DNA of 15,924 bases from an uncultured Pseudogracilibacillus sp. (GCA_937960785.1 CALGOZ010000080.1:1-15924), one strand, 5' to 3'. Numbered from the stretch's first letter, positions 6,704 to 14,666 are shown. The notes: generated by a model not told the origin, from the sequence alone. Program-made: numbers and translations.

Positions 6704-7498
6704 TTACTCTTCGTCAATATTAATTCCCGTAATTTCTTCTAGCTTACCATTTTCCTTAATTTTCTGAATTCCTTCATTTAATATATCTAATAGTTCTGTA
6801 TTTCCCTTACGAACCATTAAACCGTAGTATTCTTTTTCAAATTCATCGTCTTCAATCGTCTTTAATACGACATCTGGGTTACTCTTCATATATTCTAATA
6901 CCGGTGCGTTATCTCCTACGACCGCATCGGCATTACCATTTAACATTTCATTAATTGCTAGAGGTAAATTTTCCGGAGCAACTATCTGGTCACTCGTCTC
7001 TCCTAATAACTTTTTTACGACTTCGTGTCCAGTCGTACTAATTTGTACGGCTACACGCTTGTCCTTTAAATCTTGGAAACTTTTAATATCGCTATCTTCT
7101 GGAACGAGAATTAATTGATTCGCTACGTAGTACGGTTCGGTAAAGTCATATTCTTCTTTCCGATCTTCCGTAATCGTAATTGACGATACTGCAAAATCAA
7201 TTTCACCATTTTTCACTGCTGGAAAAAGTGGGTCCCATCCGATATTTTGAAATTCTACTTCGGCACCAATCTCTTCAGCAATTGCATTAACGATATCGAT
7301 ATCGATTCCAACAATTTCTCCATTTTCATCAATATATTCCATCGGTGCATAGGTCGCCTCTGTTCCCGCGACTAGTTTTAACTTTCCGTCATCTTCAGTT
7401 CCACTTGCTTCTTCTGAATTGCCACCACAAGCAGCTAAAACGATTACAAATAATAGAACAATAAGTAATGTAGTCATCCATTTTAATCTTTGTTTCAT
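6704..7498 (-). CDS. Amino acid ABC transporter, substrate-binding lipoprotein (basic amino acid type)
   Basis: 264-aa extracellular binding protein anchored by lipid. The signal peptide has basic MKQRLK, a hydrophobic core (9-20) and lipobox LAAC with the lipidated Cys24. The mature part is a SBP_bac_3 domain: ATYAPMEYIDENGEIVGIDID, IGWDPLFPAVKNGEIDFAVS, TITEDRKEEYDFTEPYY. This pattern is close to Arg/Lys/His-binding members such as ArtJ/ArtP, but glutamine or other polar amino acids cannot be excluded. The mature protein is rich in Asp and Glu, as expected for an exposed protein in alkaline or saline surroundings (inference). ATG 7498 follows GAGGGGG at about 7-nt spacing. It is the first gene of the operon and is transcribed from a good sigma-A promoter at 7593-7621. 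Confidence 0.94.
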   Translation of the reverse strand: MKQRLKWMTTLLIVLLFVIVLAACGGNSEEASGTEDDGKLKLVAGTEATYAPMEYIDENGEIVGIDIDIVNAIAEEIGAEVEFQNIGWDPLFPAVKNGEIDFAVSSITITEDRKEEYDFTEPYYVANQLILVPEDSDIKSFQDLKDKRVAVQISTTGHEVVKKLLGETSDQIVAPENLPLAINEMLNGNADAVVGDNAPVLEYMKSNPDVVLKTIEDDEFEKEYYGLMVRKGNTELLDILNEGIQKIKENGKLEEITGINIDEE

Positions 7499-7548
7499 CT
7501 TTTTCCCCCTCTTTATAAACTAAAACACGATGTAACTTTATTTACTTT

Positions 7549-7584
7549 CTATATTTTTTATGCATTTTCCTATAAAAAATATAG
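7549..7584. repeat. Perfect 13-bp inverted repeat at the ABC-operon transcription start
   Basis: CTATATTTTTTAT (7549-7561) and its exact complement (7572-7584) flank a 10-nt loop. The predicted start of the ABC-operon transcript is at about 7586, so the RNA would begin with this hairpin, or the DNA is an operator. Two ATGCAT palindromes (7560-7565 and 7587-7592) mark its loop edge and outer edge. Confidence 0.7.
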
Positions 7585-7592
7585 TTATGCAT

Positions 7593-7621
7593 ATTATACT
7601 TAAATCATAAATAATATTCAA
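7593..7621 (-). promoter_or_regulatory. Sigma-A promoter of the amino acid ABC operon
   Basis: Minus strand: TTGAAT (7616-7621), 17-nt spacer, perfect TATAAT (7593-7598). Leader of about 87 nt to the ATG at 7498, beginning with a long AT-rich hairpin. Confidence 0.7.
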
Positions 7622-7809
7622 TTATAAATTACTATCCATTCATAATTAAAACCTAAATTTTAATTTTCAAGAAACACTGCTGAATAATTATACATTACTT
7701 TATCGCATTAATACAGTGAATTTATAGTGAAAACAGTCCTTTTGTATTCCTCCTGAAGCTTTGTAACAAAAGTGTCGATAGATGCAAACTAGTATGCTCT
7801 TCCTAGATT

Positions 7810-7818
7810 TGTTATGAT
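7810..7818 (+). promoter_or_regulatory. Extended -10 promoter candidate for the SLC13 gene
   Basis: TG-T-TATGAT matches an extended -10 and would start RNA near 7825, about 58 nt before the TTG start. No recognisable -35 is present at 16-18 nt spacing. Confidence 0.4.
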
Positions 7819-7882
7819 AGATGAGTAAATTAAACCTTTTATAACGAATAATTTTGAACAATTAAAAAGGAGTTTAGCACCA

Positions 7883-9724
7883 TTGACAACAACATTTATC
7901 ATCCTACTTATTACAACTTTATTTTTTATCCATGGTAAGTTACGAACAGACTTAGTAGCAATCGGTTCGGCTATCGCCTTGACCCTTTTTGGAATTATAA
8001 CACCAGCAGAAGCAATTGCAGGGTTTTCCAATTCCGTCGTCATTATGTTTGCTGGACTTTTTATCGTTGGGGCGGGTATTTTTAATACTGGTTTAGCTGA
8101 ACAAATCGGGAACCGCCTCATATTGCTCGGAAGGGGTAACGATACCCGCCTGCTTATTATCATTATGCTTACTGTTGCAATTTTTAGTGCATTTATGAGT
8201 AATACCGGGACAGTTGCGGTGCTAATGCCGGTCGTTATTAGTGTAGCAATTAGTATGAAAGTAAATCCTAGTCAATTACTTATGCCTTTGGCTTTCGCAA
8301 GTAGTCTTGGGGGTGTACTAACATTAATTGGAACACCACCGAACTTAGTTGCAAGTAACTTAATGAAGGAACAAGGTTTCGAACCGATTAGTTTCTTTGA
8401 ATATACGCCAATAGGTCTTGTCGCTTTAACTACCGGAATTATATTTATGGTAACAATTGGACGAAAGTTACTACCAAAAGGTAAAAATTCGCAATTGGAA
8501 GCTGAACAGTTCGATCCAAATCAACTCGCCGGAACGTATAAAATTTATCCGCACTTACATATCGTACGAGTTGGCGAAGATTCACCATTAATCGATAAGC
8601 CTTTAGCAGAATTACAATTAACGAATAAATACGGTGTTACAATTATTTCAATCAAACGAAAAGTAAACGGAAACTTCTCGCCCCTTCAACAAAGGGAGCA
8701 AATTGTTCCTAAAGCAAAAACAACATTGCAAGCTGGAGATCGCCTTCTTCTTCTTGCAAACTTAGAAGATAAACAAACCTTTTTTCAAAAATACCATTTA
8801 ATCGATGAAACTGAAGCCCGTAAAAAGCGTTCGAGAAAATATTTACTTTCCGATATTTTCGGTATTTCCGAAATGATTGTTACACCGAACAGTCGCTTCG
8901 AACATAAAACCTTCCGCGAATTACATTTCCGGAAAAAATACGGACTAACTATTTTAGCAATTTATCGTAATGGAACTTATATTCAAACTGATGCTGGAAA
9001 AGTTCGCTTAAGAGCTGGCGATGCTCTGCTTGTACATGGAAAATGGAGTAAAATTGAAGCCTTTGCCCAAGCTTCTCGGGACTTAATCGTCGTCGGGCGT
9101 TTAAGTGATGTCGTAGCTGCTGAAGTTGCTAGAGGAAAAGCGCCAATTGCGGGAGGCATCATGTTAGCAATGCTCGTTGCAATGACATTAGAAGTGATAG
9201 ATCCCGTAATTATTGTTTTAATCGCTGCGCTTTTGATGGTGCTCACTGGCTGTGTTCGTTCGATGGAAGATGGATATCGAAAAATTAATTGGGAATCAAT
9301 CGTCTTAATTGCAGCCATGCTTCCGATGGCGACAGCTCTAGAAAAAACGGGGGGTGTTCAATACATTAGTAACACCGTCATCTCCTTATTAGGCGATTAC
9401 GGTCCTATCGCTGTATTAGCCGGCTTTTACGTACTGACGATGATTATTAGTCAATTCATTAGTAATACAGCTACAGCGGTTATTTTTGCACCAATTGCAA
9501 TTACTACAGCTCTGGAATTGGGGGTAAGTCCTTACCCATTCGTAATTACTGTTGCTGTCGCTGCTAGTGTGGCCTTTGCTACTCCGGTTGCTTCACCGAC
9601 AAATGCTCTCGTAATGAATGCAGGAGGCTATAAATTCATCGATTATGTGAAGGTTGGTGTCCCATTACAACTTATTTTAACGATTGTTTCTTTAATTTTC
9701 ATCCCTATTTTTTATCCGTTATAA
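7883..9724 (+). CDS. SLC13/DASS family permease with two RCK_C (TrkA-C) domains
   Basis: 613-aa membrane transporter of the divalent anion:sodium symporter family. The two inverted halves each carry a Ser-Asn-Thr motif (SNT at 106-108 and 527-529), followed by GTPPN (150-154) and SPTN (571-574), the re-entrant-loop signatures that bind sodium and anion. Hydrophobic segments occupy about 1-195 and 420-612. Between them lie two cytosolic RCK_C domains (about 218-305 and 325-398), each with a VRVGEDSPL- or VTPNSRFEHKTF-like strand followed by LQAGDRLLLL or LRAGDALLV. Such domains bind small ligands and probably gate the carrier. Substrate is not predictable: sulfate, dicarboxylates and other anions are all known in the family. 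TTG 7883 is the start, with AAGGAG 10 nt upstream. Divergent from the amino acid importer and ended by a strong terminator. Confidence 0.92.
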   Translation: MTTTFIILLITTLFFIHGKLRTDLVAIGSAIALTLFGIITPAEAIAGFSNSVVIMFAGLFIVGAGIFNTGLAEQIGNRLILLGRGNDTRLLIIIMLTVAIFSAFMSNTGTVAVLMPVVISVAISMKVNPSQLLMPLAFASSLGGVLTLIGTPPNLVASNLMKEQGFEPISFFEYTPIGLVALTTGIIFMVTIGRKLLPKGKNSQLEAEQFDPNQLAGTYKIYPHLHIVRVGEDSPLIDKPLAELQLTNKYGVTIISIKRKVNGNFSPLQQREQIVPKAKTTLQAGDRLLLLANLEDKQTFFQKYHLIDETEARKKRSRKYLLSDIFGISEMIVTPNSRFEHKTFRELHFRKKYGLTILAIYRNGTYIQTDAGKVRLRAGDALLVHGKWSKIEAFAQASRDLIVVGRLSDVVAAEVARGKAPIAGGIMLAMLVAMTLEVIDPVIIVLIAALLMVLTGCVRSMEDGYRKINWESIVLIAAMLPMATALEKTGGVQYISNTVISLLGDYGPIAVLAGFYVLTMIISQFISNTATAVIFAPIAITTALELGVSPYPFVITVAVAASVAFATPVASPTNALVMNAGGYKFIDYVKVGVPLQLILTIVSLIFIPIFYPL

Positions 9725-9728
9725 AATA

Positions 9729-9776
9729 AAAAGACTAGAAAGCTTCTTTTGAAACAAAGAGACTTTCTAGTCTTTT
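9729..9776. terminator. Bidirectional terminator between the SLC13 and LCP genes
   Basis: Perfect 14-bp inverted repeat, AAAAGACTAGAAAG (9729-9742) with 9763-9776. The stem ends in T on each strand (TCTTTTCTATT on plus; TCTTTTTATTTTAT on minus), so it can end both converging transcripts. Confidence 0.9.
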
Positions 9777-9787
9777 CTATTGAAAAG

Positions 9788-10738
9788 TTATTCTTCTGTT
9801 AACATATGGTTCACTTTTAATTTTTCTTCGTCAGAAACGATTAAATAGTAAATTCCGTTAATAGTTGTACCAGTGCCCTCTAACATATATTCCGATGTGT
9901 TTCTTCGTGTATCTCGATAGTTAGTAAATAACGATTTCATATCGTCAAAGTCCATATTTGTCGACATATTTTTCCCTAACACATTCATCAAGCCTGTAAT
10001 ATTTGGCAACGTACCTACAGAAGCACCTTTTTGAATAATTCCTTCGATTACTTGACGTTGACGTTGCGTACGACCGAAGTCCCCTTTAGGGTCTTTTTTA
10101 CGCATTCGAACGAAAGCTTTGGTCTTTTCCCCGTCTAATTCAATAACTCCTTCGGGAAAGTCGTACTTACCATCATTCCAAGCAATTGTGTTATCGACTG
10201 TAATCGATCCTAATTCATCGACGAGCTCTACTAAGCCATCCATATTAATGCTTACATAATAATCGATTTCGATATCGAGTAAATTTTCAACAGTAGCAAT
10301 CGACACATTCGCTCCACAAGGGGCACCACATTCATTCGCTCCAAAGGCAAAGGCGTGGTTTATTTTATCCTCTATTCCTCGACCGATAATTTCAGTCCTT
10401 GTATCACGGGGAATGCTGACGATTTTCATTTCGTTATCTACCGGATTTAATTGCATGACCATAATCGCATCTGAACGACCAAACTGATCCTCCTCAGAGT
10501 CGATTCCTAGTAGTAAAATATTTATCTTTTCCGTCTTTCGTAACTTTTCTTTTGTAACTGTTGTATCGATTGCATCTACTGGATTGTGCATATCTTCGTT
10601 GACAAGTTTTTTAGCACCTTGATATAAATATAGTGCATAACCACCAATTGCTAACAAGACAACTAAAAGAAACGTTATAATTCCTATAAACCATTTTTTC
10701 TTCTTTTTATTTTTTCGTTTTGTTCTTCTCATTTCCAT
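9788..10738 (-). CDS. LytR-CpsA-Psr (LCP) family cell-wall glycopolymer ligase
   Basis: LCP enzymes attach teichoic acids or other anionic polymers from lipid carriers to peptidoglycan on the outer face of the membrane. Seen: a lysine/arginine-rich start (1-15), one membrane anchor (16-38), then the LCP domain with LLLGIDS (75-81), GRSDAIMV (87-94), SIPRDTRTEI (108-117), KINHAFAFG (125-133), FVRMRKKDPKGDFGRTQRQRQ (209-229). The Asp and Arg residues that bind the pyrophosphate are all present. The frame runs to 10780, but ATG 10738 has AAAGGA 9 nt upstream and gives 316 aa, the TagU/LytR size. An insertion GANECGAPCGANV (133-145) brings two Cys residues not expected in typical Bacillus members. 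It is closest in pattern to B. subtilis TagU (LytR), but which paralog cannot be settled. It has its own promoter. Confidence 0.92.
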   Translation of the reverse strand: MEMRRTKRKNKKKKKWFIGIITFLLVVLLAIGGYALYLYQGAKKLVNEDMHNPVDAIDTTVTKEKLRKTEKINILLLGIDSEEDQFGRSDAIMVMQLNPVDNEMKIVSIPRDTRTEIIGRGIEDKINHAFAFGANECGAPCGANVSIATVENLLDIEIDYYVSINMDGLVELVDELGSITVDNTIAWNDGKYDFPEGVIELDGEKTKAFVRMRKKDPKGDFGRTQRQRQVIEGIIQKGASVGTLPNITGLMNVLGKNMSTNMDFDDMKSLFTNYRDTRRNTSEYMLEGTGTTINGIYYLIVSDEEKLKVNHMLTEE

Positions 10739-10809
10739 CTGTCTTTTTCCTTTCATATACCGTTTGAAGCAAATTTTCAATAAAACTTTCTTACTATAAA
10801 GTCGAGAAA

Positions 10810-10838
10810 ATTATACCATAGATTTACACGTATATAAA
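10810..10838 (-). promoter_or_regulatory. Sigma-A promoter of the LCP gene
   Basis: Minus strand: TTTATA (10833-10838), 17-nt spacer, extended -10 TGG-TATAAT (10810-10818). RNA would start near 10803, about 65 nt before the ATG. This makes the gene independent of ydbST. Confidence 0.6.
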
Positions 10839-10877
10839 GAAATTTTATTAGGTTTAGGTGAGAAAAGACATACTCGT

Positions 10878-12392
10878 TTATAATGGGTCACTAAGCTCAT
10901 TATAATCGACTTTTCCAAGGCTTCCTTCTTTTTGTTTCTCTTTACGGTAGGAAAATGAATCCGCCATAAGATTAGCATCCTCATCTCTTACATGTTTGAG
11001 CGTATAATGGGTCCCTAAACCTTGCATACCAATTAATGAAATGGTGACAGAGGCAACTTGGCGAAACGCTTGGATTTTGTGGACTCTTTTTTCAAAAGCT
11101 TGAATTCGTTTTTTCTCAGTAAATAACGTAACCTTTTGTAAAGTACGTTTCTGTAATACAAAATTTTCATCACTTATATAATGTCCTAAATCTTTATATT
11201 GAAACATGCTTAAAATTAAGTTGAAAATTAAAACGACCAACGCAAGCCAATAAAGGGTTGGAATAAAAATAAGTGACGCAACTAAAACAAACAATGGAGC
11301 GATAAAAGATTTCGCAATATAAAAAATTAAACTACGTCGGGGCAATGGTTTTAACTGCTTTTTAAGCGAATAATCATAATTAGGTACAAATTTATTGATA
11401 AATTCTTCCACTTCGCTTTTATGAATAATCGGAAAAAGTATTGGGAAAGTTTCTAAACGATCGAAAGAACCACCAGCAACAACGGCAAAAACAGTTACAA
11501 AACCGAATGGTTGCCGGATTGGACTTTGCTCGATTCCAATCGCTTGAATACGATCGTACGGAATCGTTAGCTCTTTTGTTTCGAGTAAGCCACGTCTGAT
11601 AAACAACTCTTTTTCCCTTTTTTCAATCGTAAAGTTTCCGTAACGAATCATCGTTCCTGCTATACCGAAAATCCAAAATAATATAGCGATTAGTAGAAGA
11701 AGTATAGCAAGCGCATAGACACCGATGCTAATAACCCAATCGTAAGCTACGTTAAAAAGATACCGAGGAATAAGCTCCTCAATTTGGGAAAAGACCGTTA
11801 AAAGCGCAATGACAATTACACCGGCGCTACCGGAAGTAGAACCAGCAATAAATAAACGTTTCCAAGAAATACTTTCAGAACTTTGCTCAGCTTTTATAGT
11901 ATTATCAGTTTCTTCCTGTTCTTTATTATGTTGTAATAGCTTTCGAAGGTCTGTTGCATCGTCCATCCGAATCGCGCTTAAACTAACTTCTGCATCGCCA
12001 CTATTACTTGCTGTATCAATTTGTACTTTGACTAATCGAAATAATCGATGAATAACGTTGGCGGTTAAATCGATCTTATGAATTCGGTTTATTGAAATGT
12101 ATCGTTTTTTTCGATTGAGAATTCCTTGTTCGATTCGTAATTCATCATCTTCAACGTAATACGTAAAACGTAACCAAGATAAAATGCTGAAAATAATAAT
12201 ACAAGCAAGAAAAATCCCACCAACAATAAGGAAGAAAAAGACCGATTCTTTCAGAGTGAAAATAAGCCCGATTCCAATACCAAAAATCATCTCTTTAATG
12301 GTTGTAAATAAAGCGAAGATTATTGCGGTAGGATGGAGTCGACGGGGGTGGGAAAACTTTTCATATACCTGTTCCGTTTGATTAGATATCAT
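10878..12392 (-). CDS. ydbT: YdbT-like membrane protein with bPH2 (DUF304) domains
   Basis: 504-aa membrane protein with repeated bacterial PH (bPH_2) modules. The first follows two membrane segments (about 20-75) and reads YYVEDDELRIEQGILNRKKRYISINRIHKID, the second follows a pair near 180-250 (IEKREKELFIRRGLLETKELTIPYDRIQAIGIEQSPIRQ), and the third follows a hydrophobic pair near 355-395 (YISDENFVLQKRTLQKVTLFTEKKRIQAFE). In B. subtilis ydbST belongs to the sigma-W antimicrobial-resistance regulon; the molecular activity is not known. The frame could start at TTG 12401, but ATG 12392 lies 9 nt after GAGGG and overlaps the ydbS stop by 11 nt, so the two are translationally coupled and probably form a complex. 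Confidence 0.9.
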   Translation of the reverse strand: MISNQTEQVYEKFSHPRRLHPTAIIFALFTTIKEMIFGIGIGLIFTLKESVFFFLIVGGIFLACIIIFSILSWLRFTYYVEDDELRIEQGILNRKKRYISINRIHKIDLTANVIHRLFRLVKVQIDTASNSGDAEVSLSAIRMDDATDLRKLLQHNKEQEETDNTIKAEQSSESISWKRLFIAGSTSGSAGVIVIALLTVFSQIEELIPRYLFNVAYDWVISIGVYALAILLLLIAILFWIFGIAGTMIRYGNFTIEKREKELFIRRGLLETKELTIPYDRIQAIGIEQSPIRQPFGFVTVFAVVAGGSFDRLETFPILFPIIHKSEVEEFINKFVPNYDYSLKKQLKPLPRRSLIFYIAKSFIAPLFVLVASLIFIPTLYWLALVVLIFNLILSMFQYKDLGHYISDENFVLQKRTLQKVTLFTEKKRIQAFEKRVHKIQAFRQVASVTISLIGMQGLGTHYTLKHVRDEDANLMADSFSYRKEKQKEGSLGKVDYNELSDPL

Positions 12393-12861
12393 CTTCTTCA
12401 ACCCTCGCTAATGTAGAAATTCGATCTCGCAAGGCGGAGGCATCAGCTTCCTTTAAAGCGGGTATTAAATGAGTCGTCGCAGCCGTCGAAATTGAAACGG
12501 TCGCTAAGTTAAACCTTTTTAGGATTGGCCCTTGTTCTGTATCGACATGTTGTACACGAATCATTGGAATAATCGTCCGCTTCATAATGAATACTCCACG
12601 CTGAATATAAATTTCTTGTTCAAAAATTTCGTACCGCCATCGTCGATAGCGTAGTAAAGGGATAAGGTAGACAAAGACGTAGAAAAATAATAAACCGACA
12701 GCAAATAAGATCAAGCTAATTATATATGTAAACTGAAAAATATAGGCTAATACCGTTAAAGTGATAATGATTAAAAAGTAAACTCCTATAAAAATACTAG
12801 AAAAAATCCGCCATGCTTTTATTGCATCAGTTGCGATTCTGTTTTTCGGTTGTTCCCGCAC
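12382..12861 (-). CDS. ydbS: YdbS-like membrane protein with one bPH2 (DUF304) domain
   Basis: 159 aa: two membrane segments (about 15-70) followed by one bPH_2 domain (about 75-150) with RYEIFEQEIYIQRGVFIMKRTIIPMIRVQHVDTEQGPILKRF and LIPALKEADA. Always paired with YdbT in Bacillus. GTG 12861 is the start, with AAGGAG 9 nt upstream. It sits downstream of cshA as in B. subtilis, but a strong terminator separates them. In B. subtilis this pair is controlled by sigma-W (TGAAAC-N16-CGTA). Here a TGAAAT exists on the minus strand at 12905-12910, but 16 nt later there is CAAT, not CGTA, so sigma-W control is not supported from sequence. An extended -10 (TG-T-TACAAT, 12885-12893) is the better candidate. 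Confidence 0.9.
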   Translation of the reverse strand: MREQPKNRIATDAIKAWRIFSSIFIGVYFLIIITLTVLAYIFQFTYIISLILFAVGLLFFYVFVYLIPLLRYRRWRYEIFEQEIYIQRGVFIMKRTIIPMIRVQHVDTEQGPILKRFNLATVSISTAATTHLIPALKEADASALRDRISTLARVEEDDI

Positions 12862-12884
12862 TTTTATTCACTCCTTAATTTTTA

Positions 12885-12893
12885 ATTGTAACA
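12885..12893 (-). promoter_or_regulatory. Extended -10 promoter candidate for ydbST
   Basis: Minus strand TG-T-TACAAT. RNA would start near 12878, leaving a short leader of about 17 nt that still includes the AAGGAG at 12871-12876. No good -35 is seen. Confidence 0.35.
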
Positions 12894-12928
12894 AATTTGA
12901 AACGATTTCACACCATTACATAAAAAAA

Positions 12929-12979
12929 GAATGGAATAGGGCGTCTCAATTTTTCGAGGCCTAGCCCACTATTCCATTC
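12929..12979. terminator. Terminator after cshA
   Basis: Stem GAATGGAATAG (12929-12939) with 12969-12979, perfect over 11 bp, continued inward by GGGC/GCCC and a short upper stem. On the minus strand it is followed by seven T, so it ends cshA 20 nt after its stop. A CGTTTTTA on the other side could also stop plus-strand RNA. Confidence 0.85.
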
Positions 12980-12999
12980 GTTTTTAGTTTACGAATTTC

Positions 13000-14448
13000 T
13001 TACGAACGTTTCCTTCCTTTATTATTTGAATGACGTCGGTTATTGCGTTTATTGTTTCGTCGCCGATTTGAACGATTTCGATCGAAACGCTTTCCGGAAT
13101 TTCTTCTCGATTGGCTTGCCCGTTTTACACTAATAGGTTGAATTGACGAAATACGTACGGGGACATCTTTTCGTTCTTTCGTCAATACTTTTAAAGCTGC
13201 TGCAACGAGACGAATAGAGTCGTGTTCTTCTAACAGTTCTGTTGCCGTCTCTTTAAAGTCTCCTAAGTTTTCTTTTTTTAAAACTTTCACAAGTTGCTCG
13301 GCAGCAGCTTGTTGCATCCCGCGCTCCGCCTCTTTTGGCGTTGGTGGAATCGTCCGCTTCATTTTACTTTTCGTTACATTTTCAATTAAACGTAAATGCG
13401 GTATTTCCCTCGGAGTAACAAAAGAGATCGCTACTCCTGTGCGACCAGCTCGTCCGGTTCGACCGATTCGGTGGACGTAACTTTCTGGGTCCTGTGGAAT
13501 ATCAAAATTATACACATGAGTGACACCAGAAATATCAAGACCTCGGGCAGCAACATCCGTCGCAACTAAAATTTCAATCCGTTCGTCTTTAAATTTTCTC
13601 AATACACTTGTCCGTTTTCCTTGAGTTAGGTCACCGTGAATCCCTTCTGCTCGAAACCCGCGAACTTGAAGTCCAGCGGTAATTTCATCGACCCGTTTTT
13701 TCGTTCTTGCAAAGACAATTGCTAACTTTGGGGAATGGAGATCGAGATGGTTCGTTAATGTATCGAACTTTTGTCTTTCTGGTACTTCCATAAAATATTG
13801 GTCGATATTTTTTACCGTCATTTCTTTTGCTTTTATTTTTACTTCAATCGGTTGTTTCATAAGCGTCGTTGCTATTTCTCGGATTTCCTTTGGCATCGTT
13901 GCTGAAAAAAGTAACGTCTGTCGTTGTTCGGGTACGAGTCGTAAAATTTCTTTTATATCGTCGATAAAACCCATGTTTAACATTTCATCTGCTTCATCTA
14001 ACACAACGGTTTGAATATCGTGTAGGCGAATCGTTCGACGTTTTAAATGGTCTAATAGACGTCCTGGAGTTGCAACGACAATTTGTGGTCGATCTTTTAA
14101 CGCGCGAATTTGCCTACCCATTTCTTGACCACCGAAAATTGCCAAGGCTCGAATTTGCTTAAAACGACCGAGTCGATTAATCTCAGCAGCGACTTGGATT
14201 GCCAATTCTCGGGTCGGTGCGATCACGAGTCCTTGAACTGCACGTTTTTCATTTGTAAAGCGCTCGATCATTGGAATACCGAAAGCCGCTGTTTTTCCTG
14301 TTCCGGTTTGTGCTTGACCAATCATATCCTGACCTTTTAGTCCGTACGGAATCGTCTCTGCTTGGATTGGAGTAGCTTCTTCAAATCCCATTTCTTCTAA
14401 TGCTCTTAACACTTCTACTGACAGTTGTAATTCATTAAATCTTGTCAT
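13000..14448 (-). CDS. cshA: DEAD-box ATP-dependent RNA helicase CshA
   Basis: Unwinds RNA duplexes; in Bacillus CshA (YdbR) associates with the RNA-degradation machinery, takes part in ribosome assembly and helps growth in the cold. All helicase motifs are present: Q motif ATPIQ (25-29), motif I AQTGTGKT (46-53), PTRELA (79-84), TPGR (127-130), DEAD (151-154), SAT (182-184), ATDVAARGLD (296-305) and HRIGRTGRAGR (326-336). A C-terminal helical region (about 370-430) is followed by a basic tail rich in Arg, Asn and Lys (446-482) for RNA binding. At 482 aa it is slightly shorter than the B. subtilis protein. ATG 14448 has AAGGAG 6 nt upstream. Synteny with ydbS-ydbT supports the cshA assignment over other DEAD-box paralogs. 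Confidence 0.96.
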   Translation of the reverse strand: MTRFNELQLSVEVLRALEEMGFEEATPIQAETIPYGLKGQDMIGQAQTGTGKTAAFGIPMIERFTNEKRAVQGLVIAPTRELAIQVAAEINRLGRFKQIRALAIFGGQEMGRQIRALKDRPQIVVATPGRLLDHLKRRTIRLHDIQTVVLDEADEMLNMGFIDDIKEILRLVPEQRQTLLFSATMPKEIREIATTLMKQPIEVKIKAKEMTVKNIDQYFMEVPERQKFDTLTNHLDLHSPKLAIVFARTKKRVDEITAGLQVRGFRAEGIHGDLTQGKRTSVLRKFKDERIEILVATDVAARGLDISGVTHVYNFDIPQDPESYVHRIGRTGRAGRTGVAISFVTPREIPHLRLIENVTKSKMKRTIPPTPKEAERGMQQAAAEQLVKVLKKENLGDFKETATELLEEHDSIRLVAAALKVLTKERKDVPVRISSIQPISVKRASQSRRNSGKRFDRNRSNRRRNNKRNNRRHSNNKGRKRS

Positions 14449-14590
14449 TCTTTTCTCCTTAACTTTCTAAAAATTAATAAATTCACTAGAGCCTCTTTGA
14501 CTCATCTATCGTTTTAAAATCGCATCTTCATTAACAAAATAAAAGAACGTTCAATTTTCCATTACGATATGTGTATCTATTTAGGAATAT

Positions 14591-14599
14591 AGTATATCA
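14591..14599 (-). promoter_or_regulatory. Extended -10 promoter candidate for cshA
   Basis: Minus strand TG-A-TATACT. No good -35 is present at normal spacing. It would give a leader of about 135 nt, long for a single gene but common for cold-induced RNA helicase genes. Confidence 0.45.
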
Positions 14600-14650
14600 C
14601 AAAGTTTATACACCATTCCATATAAACTTGAACTTTAAGCAATCTTTTCG

Positions 14651-14666
14651 CAATATAAAAATATTG
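14651..14666. repeat. Palindrome CAATAT-AAAA-ATATTG upstream of the DMT gene
   Basis: Perfect 6-bp half sites around a 4-bp spacer, about 45 bp upstream of the DMT promoter -35. Has the form of an operator for a dimeric regulator; no regulator gene is adjacent. Confidence 0.4.

Larger units (their letters stand above)
7499..7882. other. Divergent regulatory region between the ABC operon and the SLC13 gene
   Basis: No gene is visible in these 384 very AT-rich bases. The left third holds the ABC-operon leader, its palindrome and its promoter; the right end holds an extended -10 and the ribosome-binding site (AAGGAG, 7867-7872) of the SLC13 gene. No lysine riboswitch or T-box architecture could be recognised. 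The middle (about 7625-7800) shows nothing definite. Confidence 0.6.

Noticed and set aside
7662..7676. CodY-like box (AATTTTCAAGAAACA) upstream of the ABC operon
   Set aside because: Four mismatches to AATTTTCWGAAAATT, and such matches are frequent in AT-rich DNA; not enough to claim.
7789..8163. 124-codon minus-strand frame opposite the start of the SLC13 gene
   Set aside because: Lies antisense to a well-supported transporter, has no ribosome-binding site of note, and its residue pattern is that of a membrane-protein gene read backwards.
8983..9318. 111-codon minus-strand frame inside the SLC13 gene
   Set aside because: Antisense shadow; the plus-strand frame contains conserved RCK_C and membrane segments across the same bases.
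10878..10905. 8-bp inverted repeat TTATAATG/CATTATAA around the ydbT stop codon
   Set aside because: No T-run follows on the minus strand and the stem is all weak pairs within coding sequence; not a convincing terminator.
11809..12381. Two plus-strand frames (80 and 65 codons) inside ydbT
   Set aside because: Antisense shadows of a conserved membrane-protein gene with low-complexity composition.
12897..12910. cre-like site TTGAAACGATTTCA near the ydbS promoter
   Set aside because: Two mismatches to the CcpA consensus, including a conserved G, and no carbon-metabolism gene next to it; kept only as a note.
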